The notes under the pieces: model-generated
Database searches by the model: none
The model's input: only the letters and a program-made list of their open reading frames with translations
Told to the model about the DNA's origin: nothing
Origin: Galeruca laticollis
Lineage: Eukaryota > Arthropoda > Insecta > Coleoptera > Chrysomelidae
Length of the DNA: 64,000 bases
Assembly (NCBI GenBank): GCA_963921935.1
Contig: OY998180.1
Span: 43,609,231-43,673,230, forward strand
Direction of reading: 5' to 3'
Shown here: positions 24,801 to 35,083 of the stretch, piece after piece
How the letters are laid out: the number at the start of each line of letters is the position of its first letter
Numbering within the stretch: the first letter of the stretch is position 1
Made by a program: the position numbers and the translations under genes

Positions 24801-24950
24801 ACTTATTCCACGTCACACAGGTAGCACTAAATTCTGATATTGTATTTTTTTCAAAGTACGATGCTTAAGGAACATTTTAGTACCATAATCTTGCGAGCAC
24901 CAAATTTTTTAACGATCGTCTAACGAATTTTAGATTGTTTAACAAATTTT
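21877..24950 (-). repeat. FB2 right-arm satellite, about 19 monomers of 164 bp
   Basis: Same monomer as in the left arm, in reverse orientation. A five-monomer block is duplicated: the variant TTCGCAAGTACGCTGCTTAAG is at about 23038 and again about 824 bp later, with matching neighbours. Copy order and variants differ from the left arm, so the arms have turned over separately at their outer parts. Confidence 0.93.
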
Positions 24951-25273
24951 AGAGTGCGGCTCCCACGTTCCCCAAATAAACTATTTAAATAATGTTATAT
25001 TTTGTCAAATTTTTAACGTTATCTTAGAGCACTTAATTAGCACTAAATTATAGTGTAATTGTCGTGTATACTGGATCACTATATATTTTTTCTGATATGG
25101 GGGGGTCCAGCTTAATAGCAAGCTGGACCCCCCCATTTTTCACGCGATTTCCTGCTAAACGGTTTGAGCACTAAAATTCGGACTAGGGTACTAAATTAGC
25201 ACCTAAATAGCACTAAATTTTTGACTGACTGCGAACTTGATTTGCGATGGTGGGGGTCCAGGTTAATAGGGGT

Positions 25274-25282
25274 GCTTGATTG
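25274..25282. repeat. Right 9-bp target duplication of FB2
   Basis: GCTTGATTG immediately after the FB2 end AATAGGGGT; identical to 16463-16471. Confidence 0.92.
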
Positions 25283-25353
25283 TAACGGTCTTTAGATTTT
25301 TCGGGTAACAAACTTCTGCACGCAATAATTGCTGTTTCTTCAATGGAATTCAT
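25274..25353 (-). pseudogene. Tyrosine recombinase gene, 5' part with start codon
   Basis: ATG at 25353 (reverse strand) reads MNSIEETAIIACRSLLPEK and continues through the duplicated target. With one copy of GCTTGATTG removed, the frame joins directly, without a shift, to the Asn-Gln-Ala-Tyr of the 3' part at 16471. The uninterrupted gene would be 337 codons with no intron. This is the main evidence that FB2 is an insertion and that the recombinase frame was open when it happened. Confidence 0.9.
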
Positions 25354-25572
25354 TTTTAATTAGATTCTAGCCAAATATTAAACTTAAAAGATGTAGACTT
25401 TATGGAAGAATAATTATTTGATAACTGTCAAAATATTAGTTTTTGTTGACACGAATGTTACCAAAGTAACATTAACCCACGCCTTCTACCCATTTTATTG
25501 CAGTCTACAGAGAATTTTTCATCTATAAATTGTGTGTTTTAATAATAATATCGGGGGAAGAATGAAAAGTTC
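25354..25572. other. Upstream region of the recombinase gene
   Basis: AT-rich sequence 5' of the start codon. No clear TATA or initiator assignment; nothing else recognised. Confidence 0.4.
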
Positions 25573-25705
25573 AATACATTACACGCTGCAAAGCCCTTTT
25601 AGGTGCTCGGAGGTATTCAAATAGCCTCGGCTGCGCTTCGCTTCGCCTCGACTATTTAAATACACCTCGCACCTAAAAGTAAGCTTTCACAGCTTGTAAT
25701 GTAAA
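25573..25705. repeat. Hairpin element with CG-rich centre
   Basis: ACATTACACGCTGCAAAGCC...TTTTAGGTGC on the left pairs with GCACCTAAAA...AAGCTTTCACAGCTTGTAATGT on the right. The loop is rich in CTTCGCCTCG-type sequence. About 130 bp, probably a MITE. Similar in layout to 15110-15245 and 35084-35213. Confidence 0.6.
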
Positions 25706-25885
25706 CCAGTGATTGCTACATGTTCGAGGGGGGGACACTCTAGACCAAACCGTTTATTTTGTCGGACACATGTTGTTTCAAATTATTTAAAGAATTATCT
25801 CAACATTTACCTAAAAAATTAATTGTAATTAATGACATTTGCATAATAACCAAATCGACATGTTTTACACCTGCAACTTTGTTAG

Positions 25886-27300
25886 TTACCTGTTTTCGCA
25901 ATTTTCGCAGAGGAAAAAGTTGGGCGTCTCGGTAAAATGAAGCTGCTTCCAAAGAATTAGCTTGTTATTAATGATTTGGAAAAAAGGGTCCCGGTGTAAT
26001 AGTGATATCACATGTACTTTCATTTCAACTGTACACAGTTGCTTACAGAATGCGCCTCCTTGTCCTTGTGAACAGTTACACATGTCAATGTCCGTATGAA
26101 CTACATACATATACATAAAATTCGTGGTAGAAAATGACTTTCTAAATATTATCACCGAACTTTGTTGTTTGCAATTTCTTCGCTTTTAAACATTTGTTAT
26201 GCAACAATTCGAGTATTGTGACTCGGCTGAGAGCATATTTTCGTGTACGCGTTACATAATGCTGTTCTAGCTGATTGGACACAAAGTCGATGATAGCTAC
26301 AGAATTAGATGCTTTGCATCATTGTAAAACATTATCTTTTAATATTCGGATTGATACTTCTACCATATTATTTGTTTTATGCCCTCGCGTCAGGTAAGAT
26401 GACCTGTAACATAAGTACCATTCAGTCTTCCGTTCCCAAAGTCCACTAATATGTTCCTTAAGTAAAGGATATTTCAGCAGAAGATCGTGGCTTAGAAAAT
26501 TCTTCAGTGTTGTGGCATCCTTTTCAAAAACAATTTCGCGAAATATCAACAACGAAGCTTACGGTCGGTTTTTTCAATATTGTGTTTTGAGTCCCATAGC
26601 TATCTCCCCACATGGCTTGACATAGATGAAAGGAACATAGCAATAATTTTGATTGAGGAAAAGTTGCAGTTAACGTGTTCCATTCAGCGGTACTGTCATC
26701 AGTCATTATAACTGCAGGAAACTTTCCATTAAACCCTGGTTCTCCAATATTTTGTTTCGGAGTCTCAAATACTTCCTTATAGCATATTTTTGATGCTCCA
26801 AAAATAAACGTTAACCGGGATCCTTCTTAATCGTGTGGAGTCGAATAAAAGTATTTCGGACATCGGAACTGGATAATTCTTGATGTGCACTTTTCATAAG
26901 GGGTGTTAAAATGCATACAATGGATGAATATTTTTTTTAGTCACCGTCACCTTAGTCTCAATATATTATGGTTTTTGTTTTTAATTATCTCGATCATACT
27001 CTCCTCTGTGCGGTCACCAAAATGATTAGATCTGAAAAAAGTAACTATTGTTATTTAAAAACCAATCAACTATTATTCTATTAACGAATACTTCACAGTA
27101 CACACCTCCACATATCGTAAAGTTAATAGATACTTCGATCCAACGAATTTATATGCCGATCTGCCAATGTTTTTGTTACATCTTTTTTCTTTGATGCGGA
27201 TGCGATTAAGCACGTCTCGTCATAAATTTTAGCAGCTGCAGGAGTAGGACCTTGATGAAAATATTCCAGAAAGGCAGTTTTAGTCTCTTCAATCTCAAAA
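25886..27300 (-). pseudogene. MULE transposase with SWIM zinc finger, decayed
   Basis: Read on the reverse strand. A segment near 27270-27140 (GPTPAAAKIYDETCLIA, LADRHINSLDRSIY) precedes a gap with stops. Then comes FPAVIMTDDSTAEWNTL and LLLCSFHLCQAMW (about 26730-26600), the MULE catalytic core with the TDDS aspartates. A shift near 26530 leads to WYLCYRSSYLTRGHKTNNMVE (to 26319). A last piece (25886-26155) has CNCSQGQGGAFCKQ, a SWIM finger with its final His replaced by Gln. Several shifts and stops show it is dead. MULEs make 8-10 bp target duplications, as do the foldbacks here, but no terminal repeat links this copy to them. Confidence 0.8.
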
Positions 27301-27374
27301 AAAAACTTCTTGAGGAATATATCAACGTAGAAAACACCTTTCTAGTAAGATTTGTTTTGCAACTTTTCGTTTTT

Positions 27375-27735
27375 TTAAATCCGAACCTGGAATTTTTATT
27401 TTCAATTTTAAGAGCGTTTTAAAAAAATTATAAAAGAACACTTTAAAAACCATGCTTATATTTAAATGCACTAAAAAGGAGAAAATAATGTTTTCCCTGG
27501 TTATCCAAAAATTAGGAATAAAAGCGTGAAGCGCCAAGAAAGTATACATTTTACAATGAGGATTAAGCGCTTCACGCGGTTACTCATACTCTTCATTTTT
27601 GGATAACCAGGAATCAATTATTTTCCCCTTTTTAGTGCATTTAAATATACGCGCGGTTTTTAAAAAGTGTTTTTTTTATAATTTTGTTTACTTTTTGATC
27701 TTAACCTTTAGCCATTTTGAAGAAGCCATCTTGAA
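27375..27735. repeat. Palindromic element (MITE-like)
   Basis: The left arm (CTTTAAAAACCATGC, TATATTTAAATGCACTAAAA, CCTGGTTATCCAAAAAT, GCGTGAAGCGC) is matched in reverse complement on the right (27560-27665), with about 85% identity by eye. The axis lies near 27550. Non-coding. Confidence 0.7.
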
Positions 27736-30468
27736 TTTTTAAATTTTGATAATGAATTCAAGATTTCCGCCCCGAAAAACCCCCACATACCAATTTTGAG
27801 TAGAATCAGACTATTGTCACAAAACATCTCGGCCATGTTGAATTTTGAATCGATTGCATTTTACTTGTTTTCAAATAAATGTAAATTAGAATTTTACCTT
27901 TATGATTGCGTTAAACCCTTACTTCATCCAAACATCTCTGTTTCTGATATCAACGGTGTTTTTTCGAACTCAAATCATCAAGCTTGCAGAACAATTAAAA
28001 TTTTTATTATGCAAACGTTTGCTATCTACAGATTTGTTCCTTTTAGAATGGTGATACACAAAATCTTAGCGGAAGGCGATTTTGGTTACATTTGGATATG
28101 TACGATCCACAATCCAATCTGTTTTGGTCTCTGTTGAATACGTCACTATCCAATCGCTACATGCAGATTCACTGTCGCCGGAAAATTTTGTTTTTAGTTC
28201 AAAACTATATTGTCTACCACATATAACACTATTTTACACAAAGGGTCAATCCGTTTAAAGATAGGCAAACATCATCATACTTCTCCATTTTGACTTAACG
28301 AACATCTTGCATAATAATACACTCAGCAAACGATTTGAAAACAACAACAGCAAACGGAATGCGGACGACAACTGACAACATTCAATGTTGCCAAGTTATA
28401 TTTTATCGCGCTTATTGATTAATTTTGTTTATATTAAATAATTCTTTTGTATTAATTTACGTAAAATGTATCTACCTTAAAATTTGAATCTTTGATTGCG
28501 GAGTTAAACATTATAGTGACAACATGCGTTAGCATTTGTAAATTACATCCAGTACACGCTAATATCTGTAAATATGCGACCCGAACTATAAAATCCACCA
28601 AAAAAAATTAATGATGAAAAAATTGCTTTTTAGTTTCTCCTTACGACCAATAGTGACCGAGATAACGCTATTCAAAGTTTACATTTTTGTTCTCATATAT
28701 TTTTTCTTTTAATTTTCACCAAATAGATGTATTCTTGAGCAGTAAAACACCAATAGTAAGATTATATTATATAAAATTAATTATGAAAGCATATTTCCCG
28801 GGGCACGTACTTTTGAGAAAATAAATTATTGAAGCCTACTACTTGTTACCCGCGGCTTTTGGTTTACTATTAGCCTCAAGATATTCATGTTATTAGAAAG
28901 GTAAGAGGTAACCCTACAATTTCCTGTTCAACTTAATATAGCAAATGGTTTACGGAGCGCAATTAAAAACATTTATATTGATTGTAAGATGCAAACGTAC
29001 TTATTTATTAACACAGTTAACTAAAAGACAACAAAATTAGTCAATATAATTGTGATGGACCGTGATAGGGATCATATTATCATTATTATCTTAATAGTAC
29101 TGTATTACTGTTTTTAATATCAACAATATCAGAGTTTCATGGCTTCACACGTTTTTTTATATATTTATATTATATTGTATGAAGTAATACAAAACTGATA
29201 ATGCTAAGTAGGAAGAAATGGCGGCTGCTAGTCACTCCTTTGCAGCTTTGTTGTACGTCGCTTACAATCTTAAATTATTATCAAATAATATGACGTGTTT
29301 ACCCTATCGCAGTTACCCCCAACAGCTGATGCCATTACATTGCATGGACAGCGAATATAACACAACAGTGGAAGGGAAATATGTTAAATCCCCCTCCGAG
29401 GTGATAGAAAGAAAACAACTGTGCCCCCTGCACCGAAATTTCGAATGAAACATATGTGGATGTTTAAAAGGTTGTCATGGGAATTGTAGAAAATTTGGCA
29501 TCGAATACTCCAGGTTTTGCAAGCAATCGGTTGTGAGGATAGAAATATGCCAAAGAATAGTTGTATTGAAAGTTACATTCCAATCATAAGAATTTATATA
29601 GCATTATAAACTCTGATATTTCCTTTTTGAAATTAGTATTGTGACACCTCCATGTCATTCAGGTATACCAACAAAGTTATAATGGTTTTAATTAATTTAA
29701 CAAATTTGATGTTGTCTTCTAAAGGAGAAGATAACAACTACTTCCCTGGTTATATGTCTCGACAGATATGGAATTACTTTTTTACGGAAATTGTATAGTT
29801 AACTGCAATAAGACCTTTTTTGTTTGGTGTGGAGATGGCGTTGGTGCAAATATCAAAATATTGATAGAAACTAAAACCAGCAGAGAACAGTCTGTTCAGA
29901 TTACGGGCTCTGTACAGACACCAAAATCGGCCTAGTAGTCATACCTTCCTCGTTTCAATTGAAAACTAAAAGGAATGTGCAAAAGAGTAGACCACTATCA
30001 CGCTTTCGAGGAAAAGTAATTCAATATTCTACATATAGCAAGATAAGTGTTGTGTTGTTTTCTCTTTCAAAAGATAGTCAAAATATTAATTTTCCGAAAA
30101 TGGAGGAAATTTTGCTACGAAAATTAAAAGATTTCGTAAGCTTATGAAAATAAAACGCAAAATTTCTGTAGCGGCGTCAGACTCAACTGAATCCGCTCAT
30201 ATTTTTTCCCATCAATACATAATAAGCGATCACAGAATGATTTAAATTATTTTAAATAAAAAAAAGTTTAATTACTAATGAGGATGTATCCCGATCACAA
30301 CGTATTGTTTATAATAATTGTAGCAGATGAACTTGAACGAGCAATTTGTATCTGAAGTGATTTTCTGTAGTGAATAAACTTGTGTGAACTCAACCTTGTC
30401 ACTGTTTAGAATAAGAGATGAATTAAGGTTACGCTAATTGTACAAAGTCACCTAGTAAAAAGTATTTA
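27736..30468. other. No convincing gene
   Basis: Mostly AT-rich. Frames at 27796-28137, 29218-29448 and 29959-30147 (forward) lack recognisable domains, good start contexts or splice support, and are not called. The 29218 frame is the only one with a balanced composition, but nothing supports it further. Confidence 0.4.
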
Positions 30469-30670
30469 AAGTTAATCCTGTAAATAATGGGAATCATTGA
30501 GCTAAACCTGCTATAATAGCAAATACAGCTCCTATAGAAAGAACATAATGAAAATGAGCTACTACATAATAAGTATCATATAGAACTATATCAATTGAGG
30601 AATTTGCTAAAACTACACCAGTTAATCCTCCTACGGCAAATAAGAAAATAAAACCTAAAGCTCAATTCTC
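30469..30670 (-). pseudogene. cox1: NUMT: nuclear copy of part of mitochondrial cox1
   Basis: The reverse strand translates, with TGA as Trp, to WALGFIFLFAVGGLTGVVLA, then SSIDIVLYDTYYVVAHFHYV, then LSIGAVFAIIAGLAQWFPLF. This is the highly conserved haem-copper oxidase core of COX1, including the HFHY region. Only about 200 bp (near the middle-to-3' part of the gene) are present, flanked by unrelated nuclear DNA, so it is a transferred fragment. The frame is open over its whole length, which suggests a fairly recent transfer. Confidence 0.93.
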
Positions 30671-31182
30671 GAACATTGATTAATATAAACAGTTTGTATA
30701 AACCTACACTTTGTTATGATACTCTACTTGTACAATCAGTGTATACTTGACCGAAAGTTATATGAGTAGATGCAATGTACTATTTGTTAGAATAATTCAT
30801 ACTTCATAATGTAGTTCAGTTAATTTCACATTTTGGGCAAGTCTTAAGCAACAGTTATTACATGGCAACCTAATACATTACACTTCGTTTAATTCTCAGA
30901 TTTAAATTTTATTAGAGATAATGGACTCCAATTTTTTCAATTTAGATCTGTAATGGTAAGTAGTAAATGATCGTTTGACTTTATCCTTTGTGACAATCAT
31001 TATCCTGTTGATATTTGTTCAAAAGCTTATTATAGATAATAATTTGTGGTTTTTCTTATAGCACAGCCGTTCTAATAGCTATATCACGTATGACATGTCC
31101 TATTATGTGTAATATTTCAAATCAACTATGTTTTTTTATATCTGATATACTTTTATCGTAAGATTAGTGATTCAAATAGTAT
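30671..31182. other. No gene seen
   Basis: AT-rich DNA between the NUMT and the pogo-type relic. Confidence 0.5.
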
Positions 31183-31284
31183 ATCAAAGTGAAATACGTT
31201 AACATGAAAACGCTTAAGAAGAAATATCTGTTAACGCGAAATAATAAAGCGGTCCCGAAAAAGTACTATGTATTTACATACATT

Positions 31285-31546
31285 TTACTTTTCCGCCCAA
31301 CCTATCTATGCGAGAAAAGTATTGGTTTACCCCAAAAATAATTGGAATTTTGGATTTTTTGAGTTATTTTTACGTTTTTCAGCAAGAACAACACGAAAAA
31401 AAATCGTGTGTGTATGTCGTCGGCCACTTTTCGTAACATGTCTTGTTAGCACGATGCAGCCTCCAGAGTGTATACAAGTGGGCAATTTTAGGGCGTCTCA
31501 CAGATGCGGAAAAGTTAGTTTTAATCCTTAAAACCGTTTATTTTTT
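31285..31546 (-). mobile_element. ST172 repeat element, copy B (minimal, single unit)
   Basis: Shortest copy in the window. The right end (TTACTTTTCCGCCCAACC...GTCGTCGGCCACTTTTCG) is joined directly to one partial core unit (TAGCACGATGCAGCCTCC) and the left end (GATGCGGAAAAGTTAG...AAAACCGTTTATTTTTT). Because it sits inside a pogo-type relic, both its boundaries can be read, which defines the ends of the family. Confidence 0.8.
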
Positions 31547-31558
31547 CTCTTAACGAAA

Positions 31559-31822
31559 ATGCTTAACACGAAAAGATATCTCGGAATGAACAAAATACTG
31601 AAAAATGCAGTTCCTCTTCCTACAACATCCGAAATGAGGAACATCATGAAAAGTATGCGCAGTTATTTAGATGCACATTCCAATGGTGAAATGAACAATA
31701 AAACGGACGATATCGATCAATTTCTTCATAATTTGATGCTAAAAGGAACAATGCAAAAAAATATTTTTCAAAAAAGTAATAAACTTTTTTTCAATTGCAA
31801 ATTATGTATTTCATTTAATTAA
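31559..31822 (+). pseudogene. C-terminal tail of a Tigger-like transposase
   Basis: A 87-codon frame; MRSYLDAHSNGEMNNKTDDI and a final QKNIF-like tail resemble the end of Tigger-type proteins, which often close with a short Lys/Phe-rich motif. The catalytic domain is absent. Identification rests on the tail and on the matching terminal repeats around it. Confidence 0.5.
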
Positions 31823-31999
31823 GTTCTTGTTAATATTTTTGTTAAAGGCGTGCATACATATATATGTAAATAAAATGAACTAAACGTAATTTTGTTGAGT
31901 ATATGTTCATATGTATATATGTCTACTTTTTGTAATATTTTCAACACGAAAATATATTTCAGTCCATCCTATTTCGTGTTAAACGTATTTCACTGTATA

Positions 32000-32242
32000 T
32001 TGTGACCTGGCAACACCGAATACCAGTATTCATAGTATAGCGAGATTGTACTACGCACCCTTAACGAGGGGTATATCCCCGTCATATTGTCTTGATCTGT
32101 GTGCTTGTAGTTGATGTGAGCAAGAAACTGTGTTTACACAGGTTATTGCACCTATCAAAATTGTATATCCACTTCGAATAGTGTTATTTTAGAATAAACA
32201 CGTGGATAAAACTCATCTGAGCTCTTTATTAGCTCAACAACA
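32000..32242. mobile_element. Candidate solo LTR
   Basis: Begins TGTGACCTGGCAACACCG and ends CTTTATTAGCTCAACA (TG...CA), with an internal AATAAA near 32195, as in many insect LTRs. No clear target duplication and no partner LTR in the window, so this stays a candidate. Confidence 0.35.
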
Positions 32243-33397
32243 CGCTTTTGTTTACGTAGGGGACGTAATCTAGATTCAATATCGACATTCAATCTGACAT
32301 ATGTTGATTTTACAGAATCGTCAAACTATAAAAAATTTCAAGTTAGTTTACTTTTTTTTATTTCGATAAATGTTCATTATTTTTTCAAAATATGTAACAC
32401 AAAATAAATTCAAAGAAAGAAATTTTTATCAATATTTTTGATTAACATGTAGGTATGGAATGTTTAAGTATGTGCTGGTGTTTTATTTAATTAAAATGAA
32501 TCTTTTCAACTCATAATTTTTTTTGAATAAATCTCAAACAATATTTTTATTGATAAATGTCCTTAGTCCGGTTAGTAAAACACTAAATTGTTGAATAATC
32601 ATCCGCGCACATGAACTCGTGATGTTTAATTTTCTTCAAGTTCCGGGTAAAGTTTGGATAATACAGCTTCTGATCTTCAGTCATGAAGTTGAAACCTGTG
32701 TTCAATATTCTTTGTAAACCTTTAGATCCATTTTTTACATTGAGAAGTAAAGAAAATGTGAGTTCGTTGGAAATAAAGAACCCGAGCTGTTTCGTAATAA
32801 ACTTTTAATAATAGTTATCTGTAAGCAAGTTAACAAATAATATAACTAACAACTTAACAAAATAGTATGAAAGTTAAACGTTAATTTGAATCAGAAAAGG
32901 GCGAGTGGTATATTTTAGAACCTTTTAAATAATAGTCCTTTAGTTCTATCATTGGAGTTTCTCTTCAAAACCCTAAAAGGCCTTACAATTATTTCGTGAT
33001 GGCAAACAGATGCCATAAACTGTGAATGTGTTACACCTTTTTACACTTATAAGAATTATTTACCTAAGTACTAACATTTTACGTTCTAAAGGCTAGAACT
33101 AAGGAATTGAATATCTTATGTTTTAAAATCAGATGTACAGAGTTCTATACATTTTCAACAAGGAGAGACGTGTTTCAGACATTGATCTGCTGATTTTAAA
33201 CCTTAACTACTATCCTCCTAAAAGTAATTCATTAAAACTATCCACGGCTCGATTTGACCCACTGTTTTATATTACAAACAAAAAACTGTTTGAACAAAAT
33301 AACTCAATTTATTTAAAAAAAAATGATGAAGTAAACTTTATTGAATAAAGTTTCTAGTAAAACATATCCTAAACACACTTTGAGTAGATTTTTTAAC
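32243..33397. other. No convincing gene
   Basis: AT-rich. The forward frame 33133-33348 (71 codons) has no recognised domain. The phrase TCGATTTGACCCACT in it also occurs at about 44962, suggesting another dispersed repeat. Confidence 0.4.
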
Positions 33398-33722
33398 ATT
33401 CCTGGCATACTGGTACTTTGCAGGTATCGCAGAAAGTGTTCATTTTGCGGTCATTGGCAGAAAACACATCTCTTTGATGTACCCTAAGCTTGCTGAGGAG
33501 TACAATGAGTTTCTATAACCTCCCCAAGTATATCCGCGTGAATTTCTCTCAATTTGCGTGGTAATTTGTTGTTGTTAATTCTGGATCTAATGTGAGCTTG
33601 GCATAATTGACGTCCAAGATTTTTAAGAAAATTCAGTCTAGAAATTTATTTTCCTTTGGCAGCAAATTGATGGATTACTCTGCTGTTGATTGCCGAGGCA
33701 TTGAGAAACATGAAAAATAAAC
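33398..33722 (-). pseudogene. piggyBac-type transposase, C-terminal part
   Basis: Reverse-strand reading gives MFLNASAINSRVIHQFAAK, LPRKLREIHADILGEVIE, then CVFC and, after a shift, MNTFCDTCKVPVCQEC. This is the cysteine-rich finger that ends piggyBac transposases. At least two frameshifts and stops. The next piggyBac piece with the same strand is at 38950-39415; the two may once have belonged to one element. Confidence 0.7.
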
Positions 33723-33749
33723 GGTTTTATGGATTAAAACTAATTTTTT
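33715..33749 (+). repeat. ST172 left-end fragment
   Basis: AAAAATAAACGGTTTTATGG and GATTAAAACTAATTTTT, the left end of ST172 only, abutting the segment duplicated at 63366. Confidence 0.6.
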
Positions 33750-34370
33750 CAACTACTAGCTATGAAGTTGACAATTATTGCATCTTCTAGCCAACTGAGA
33801 AGTCGAAATTCTCTATTAGTGGTTAATAATTATTTCTATTGTTAACCTAGGTCAATAATGGACAAATTCAAATGTTTTGAGAATCCAAGGATATTAGTTT
33901 AACAAAAACGTGTGCAACATAATTTTGTATACCTAGGAGATTGTCTTTAACGTATTTGTTCTTTGAAATTACCTAACACGATAAAATTATTTGAATAACA
34001 ATGCCATTAGTTTAAAATTCGCGCTCAACCAATAATGACTGATGACATCTCGTAACTACAACTTGGCGATAATTACAAACGTTGGGTGCGTTCAGAAAAC
34101 ATAACTGTTGCACAACCGTTGGGTGAGCGAAATTCAAAATGTTTGGTGAGCGGACGCCATTTTGTAAGCAGTTTTCAAGTGCGCTCAGGAAGTACAACAC
34201 TTTGTAGATTGTGATGTTTTTTATTAGTGCAATAAATATATAAATAAAATACAACATAACATTATACGCTGAAATTATTTCTTCATAATAATTCCTGTTT
34301 TTATCACGAATACCACGTCTTCTCACGTTGGTAATGGTTCCTGCAAATCTTCTATTGCATCATCATATTT
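33750..34370. repeat. Segment shared with 63366-63970
   Basis: Starts CTACTAGCTATGAAGTTGAC and runs colinear with 63366 onward at about 90% identity, through TTAACCTAGGTCAATAATGG and GCGCTCAACCAATAATGACTG, up to and beyond the TIR at 34084. Copy 2 lacks about 150 bp inside the TIR element. The two copies are therefore a repeat family of at least 600 bp. Confidence 0.85.
34012..34326 (-). pseudogene. Frame with N-terminal fragment of a possible Harbinger-type protein
   Basis: The start (MRRRGIRDKNRNYYEEIISA) matches residues in the frame at 63709-63972. It then runs into DNA with no protein similarity, including the terminal repeat. The element is deleted inside, so only the first exon-like part remains. 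Family assignment is a suggestion from the TIR and 3-bp duplication. Confidence 0.35.
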
Positions 34371-34921
34371 CTGTTTATATCAATTATATTACCATCATCT
34401 AATATATAATTTTAATTTTTAAATATTCAAGATAGATCCAAAAAGAACAAATTAACAATTAGTACATTTAGCCGTAGAACCCTGTAAGCTGTCCATGTAA
34501 TTCATCATTCATAATTGAACATATTAGCAATTATACTTAACACTTTACGTAGCAGTTTGCAAGGTCCAAGCTTTTCTTTTAATTAATGTACTAATTATAA
34601 TTATGAGGATGCGCAAAAGTTATCTCATTTCGTGAGGTTGAAAGTTATATTTATTATTAATTTTCTCCACTTATTCTTTCTCTGATTTGATGGCTTTGAC
34701 ATTTCTACATTGACAAATTGTTCTAGCCCATAATACAAAGAGGGCGCGGACAAAAATCAGCTAACGTGAATGCAAGATTTCAATGACGTTCCGAGTTTAA
34801 CTTTTCTAAGCACTAATATTGCATTGTATATGAAGCTTTATACTTTCACACGTCAACCATTCGTTTCTAGTGAGCGCTCACTCAACGGTTGAATTATAAG
34901 TTATGTTTCCTGAACGCACCC
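34084..34921. mobile_element. TIR element with 3-bp duplication, Harbinger-like
   Basis: Ends GGGTGCGTTCAG (34084) and CTGAACGCACCC (ending 34921). The repeats extend about 45 bp (ACATAACT, CAACCGTTGRGTGAGCG). Flanked by GTT on both sides, which fits the 3-bp duplications of PIF/Harbinger. The left half carries a reverse-strand frame (RNYYEEIISAYNVM) homologous to the frame at the window's right end. Confidence 0.6.
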
Positions 34922-35083
34922 GTTATAAGTTTTACTAGTGGAAATGTCAATCTGCATCCGACTACTTTATTTTTGTTTTATTAGTAGAAAGGCGAATTTG
35001 CATTCCTGTGCTATTCGATTTTTACAAGAAAAATTTTTATTTTTATTTGTTGTCTTAAATTTGGCTAGTAGTGGAAAAAATTG

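Larger units (their letters stand above)
16472..25273. mobile_element. FB2: 8.8-kb foldback element with 4.4-kb inverted arms
   Basis: The left arm (16472-20829) and right arm (21233-25273) are reverse complements over essentially their whole length. The ends read ACCTCTATTAAGCTGGATCC (left) and, reversed, ACCCCTATTAACCTGGACC (right), flanked by GCTTGATTG duplications. Each arm has, from outside in: the terminal motif with AATTTAGTGCTAATTTAG words; a palindromic GGGGGGGTCCAGCTT...AAGCTGGACCCCCCC block; a satellite of 164-bp monomers; and about 640 bp of single-copy DNA with a short open frame. A 403-bp palindromic core of a different foldback family sits at the axis. No transposase is inside. 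It interrupts a tyrosine recombinase gene. FB/NOF-like MULE elements have such 9-bp duplications and structured long inverted repeats, so I place it there by inference. Confidence 0.92.
31183..31995 (+). mobile_element. pogo/Tigger-type deletion derivative, with ST172 copy B inside
   Basis: Terminal repeats: AGTGAAATACGTTAACATG at the left and, reversed, CAGTGAAATACGTTTAACACG at the right, followed by TA. The CAGTGAAA start is characteristic of Tigger-like elements. It encodes only the C-terminal tail of a transposase (31559-31822) and contains a foreign 262-bp repeat at 31285-31546. Confidence 0.7.

Noticed and set aside
27796..28137. 113-codon forward frame
   Set aside because: Needs a non-ATG start, has no domain and lies in AT-rich DNA next to a palindrome.
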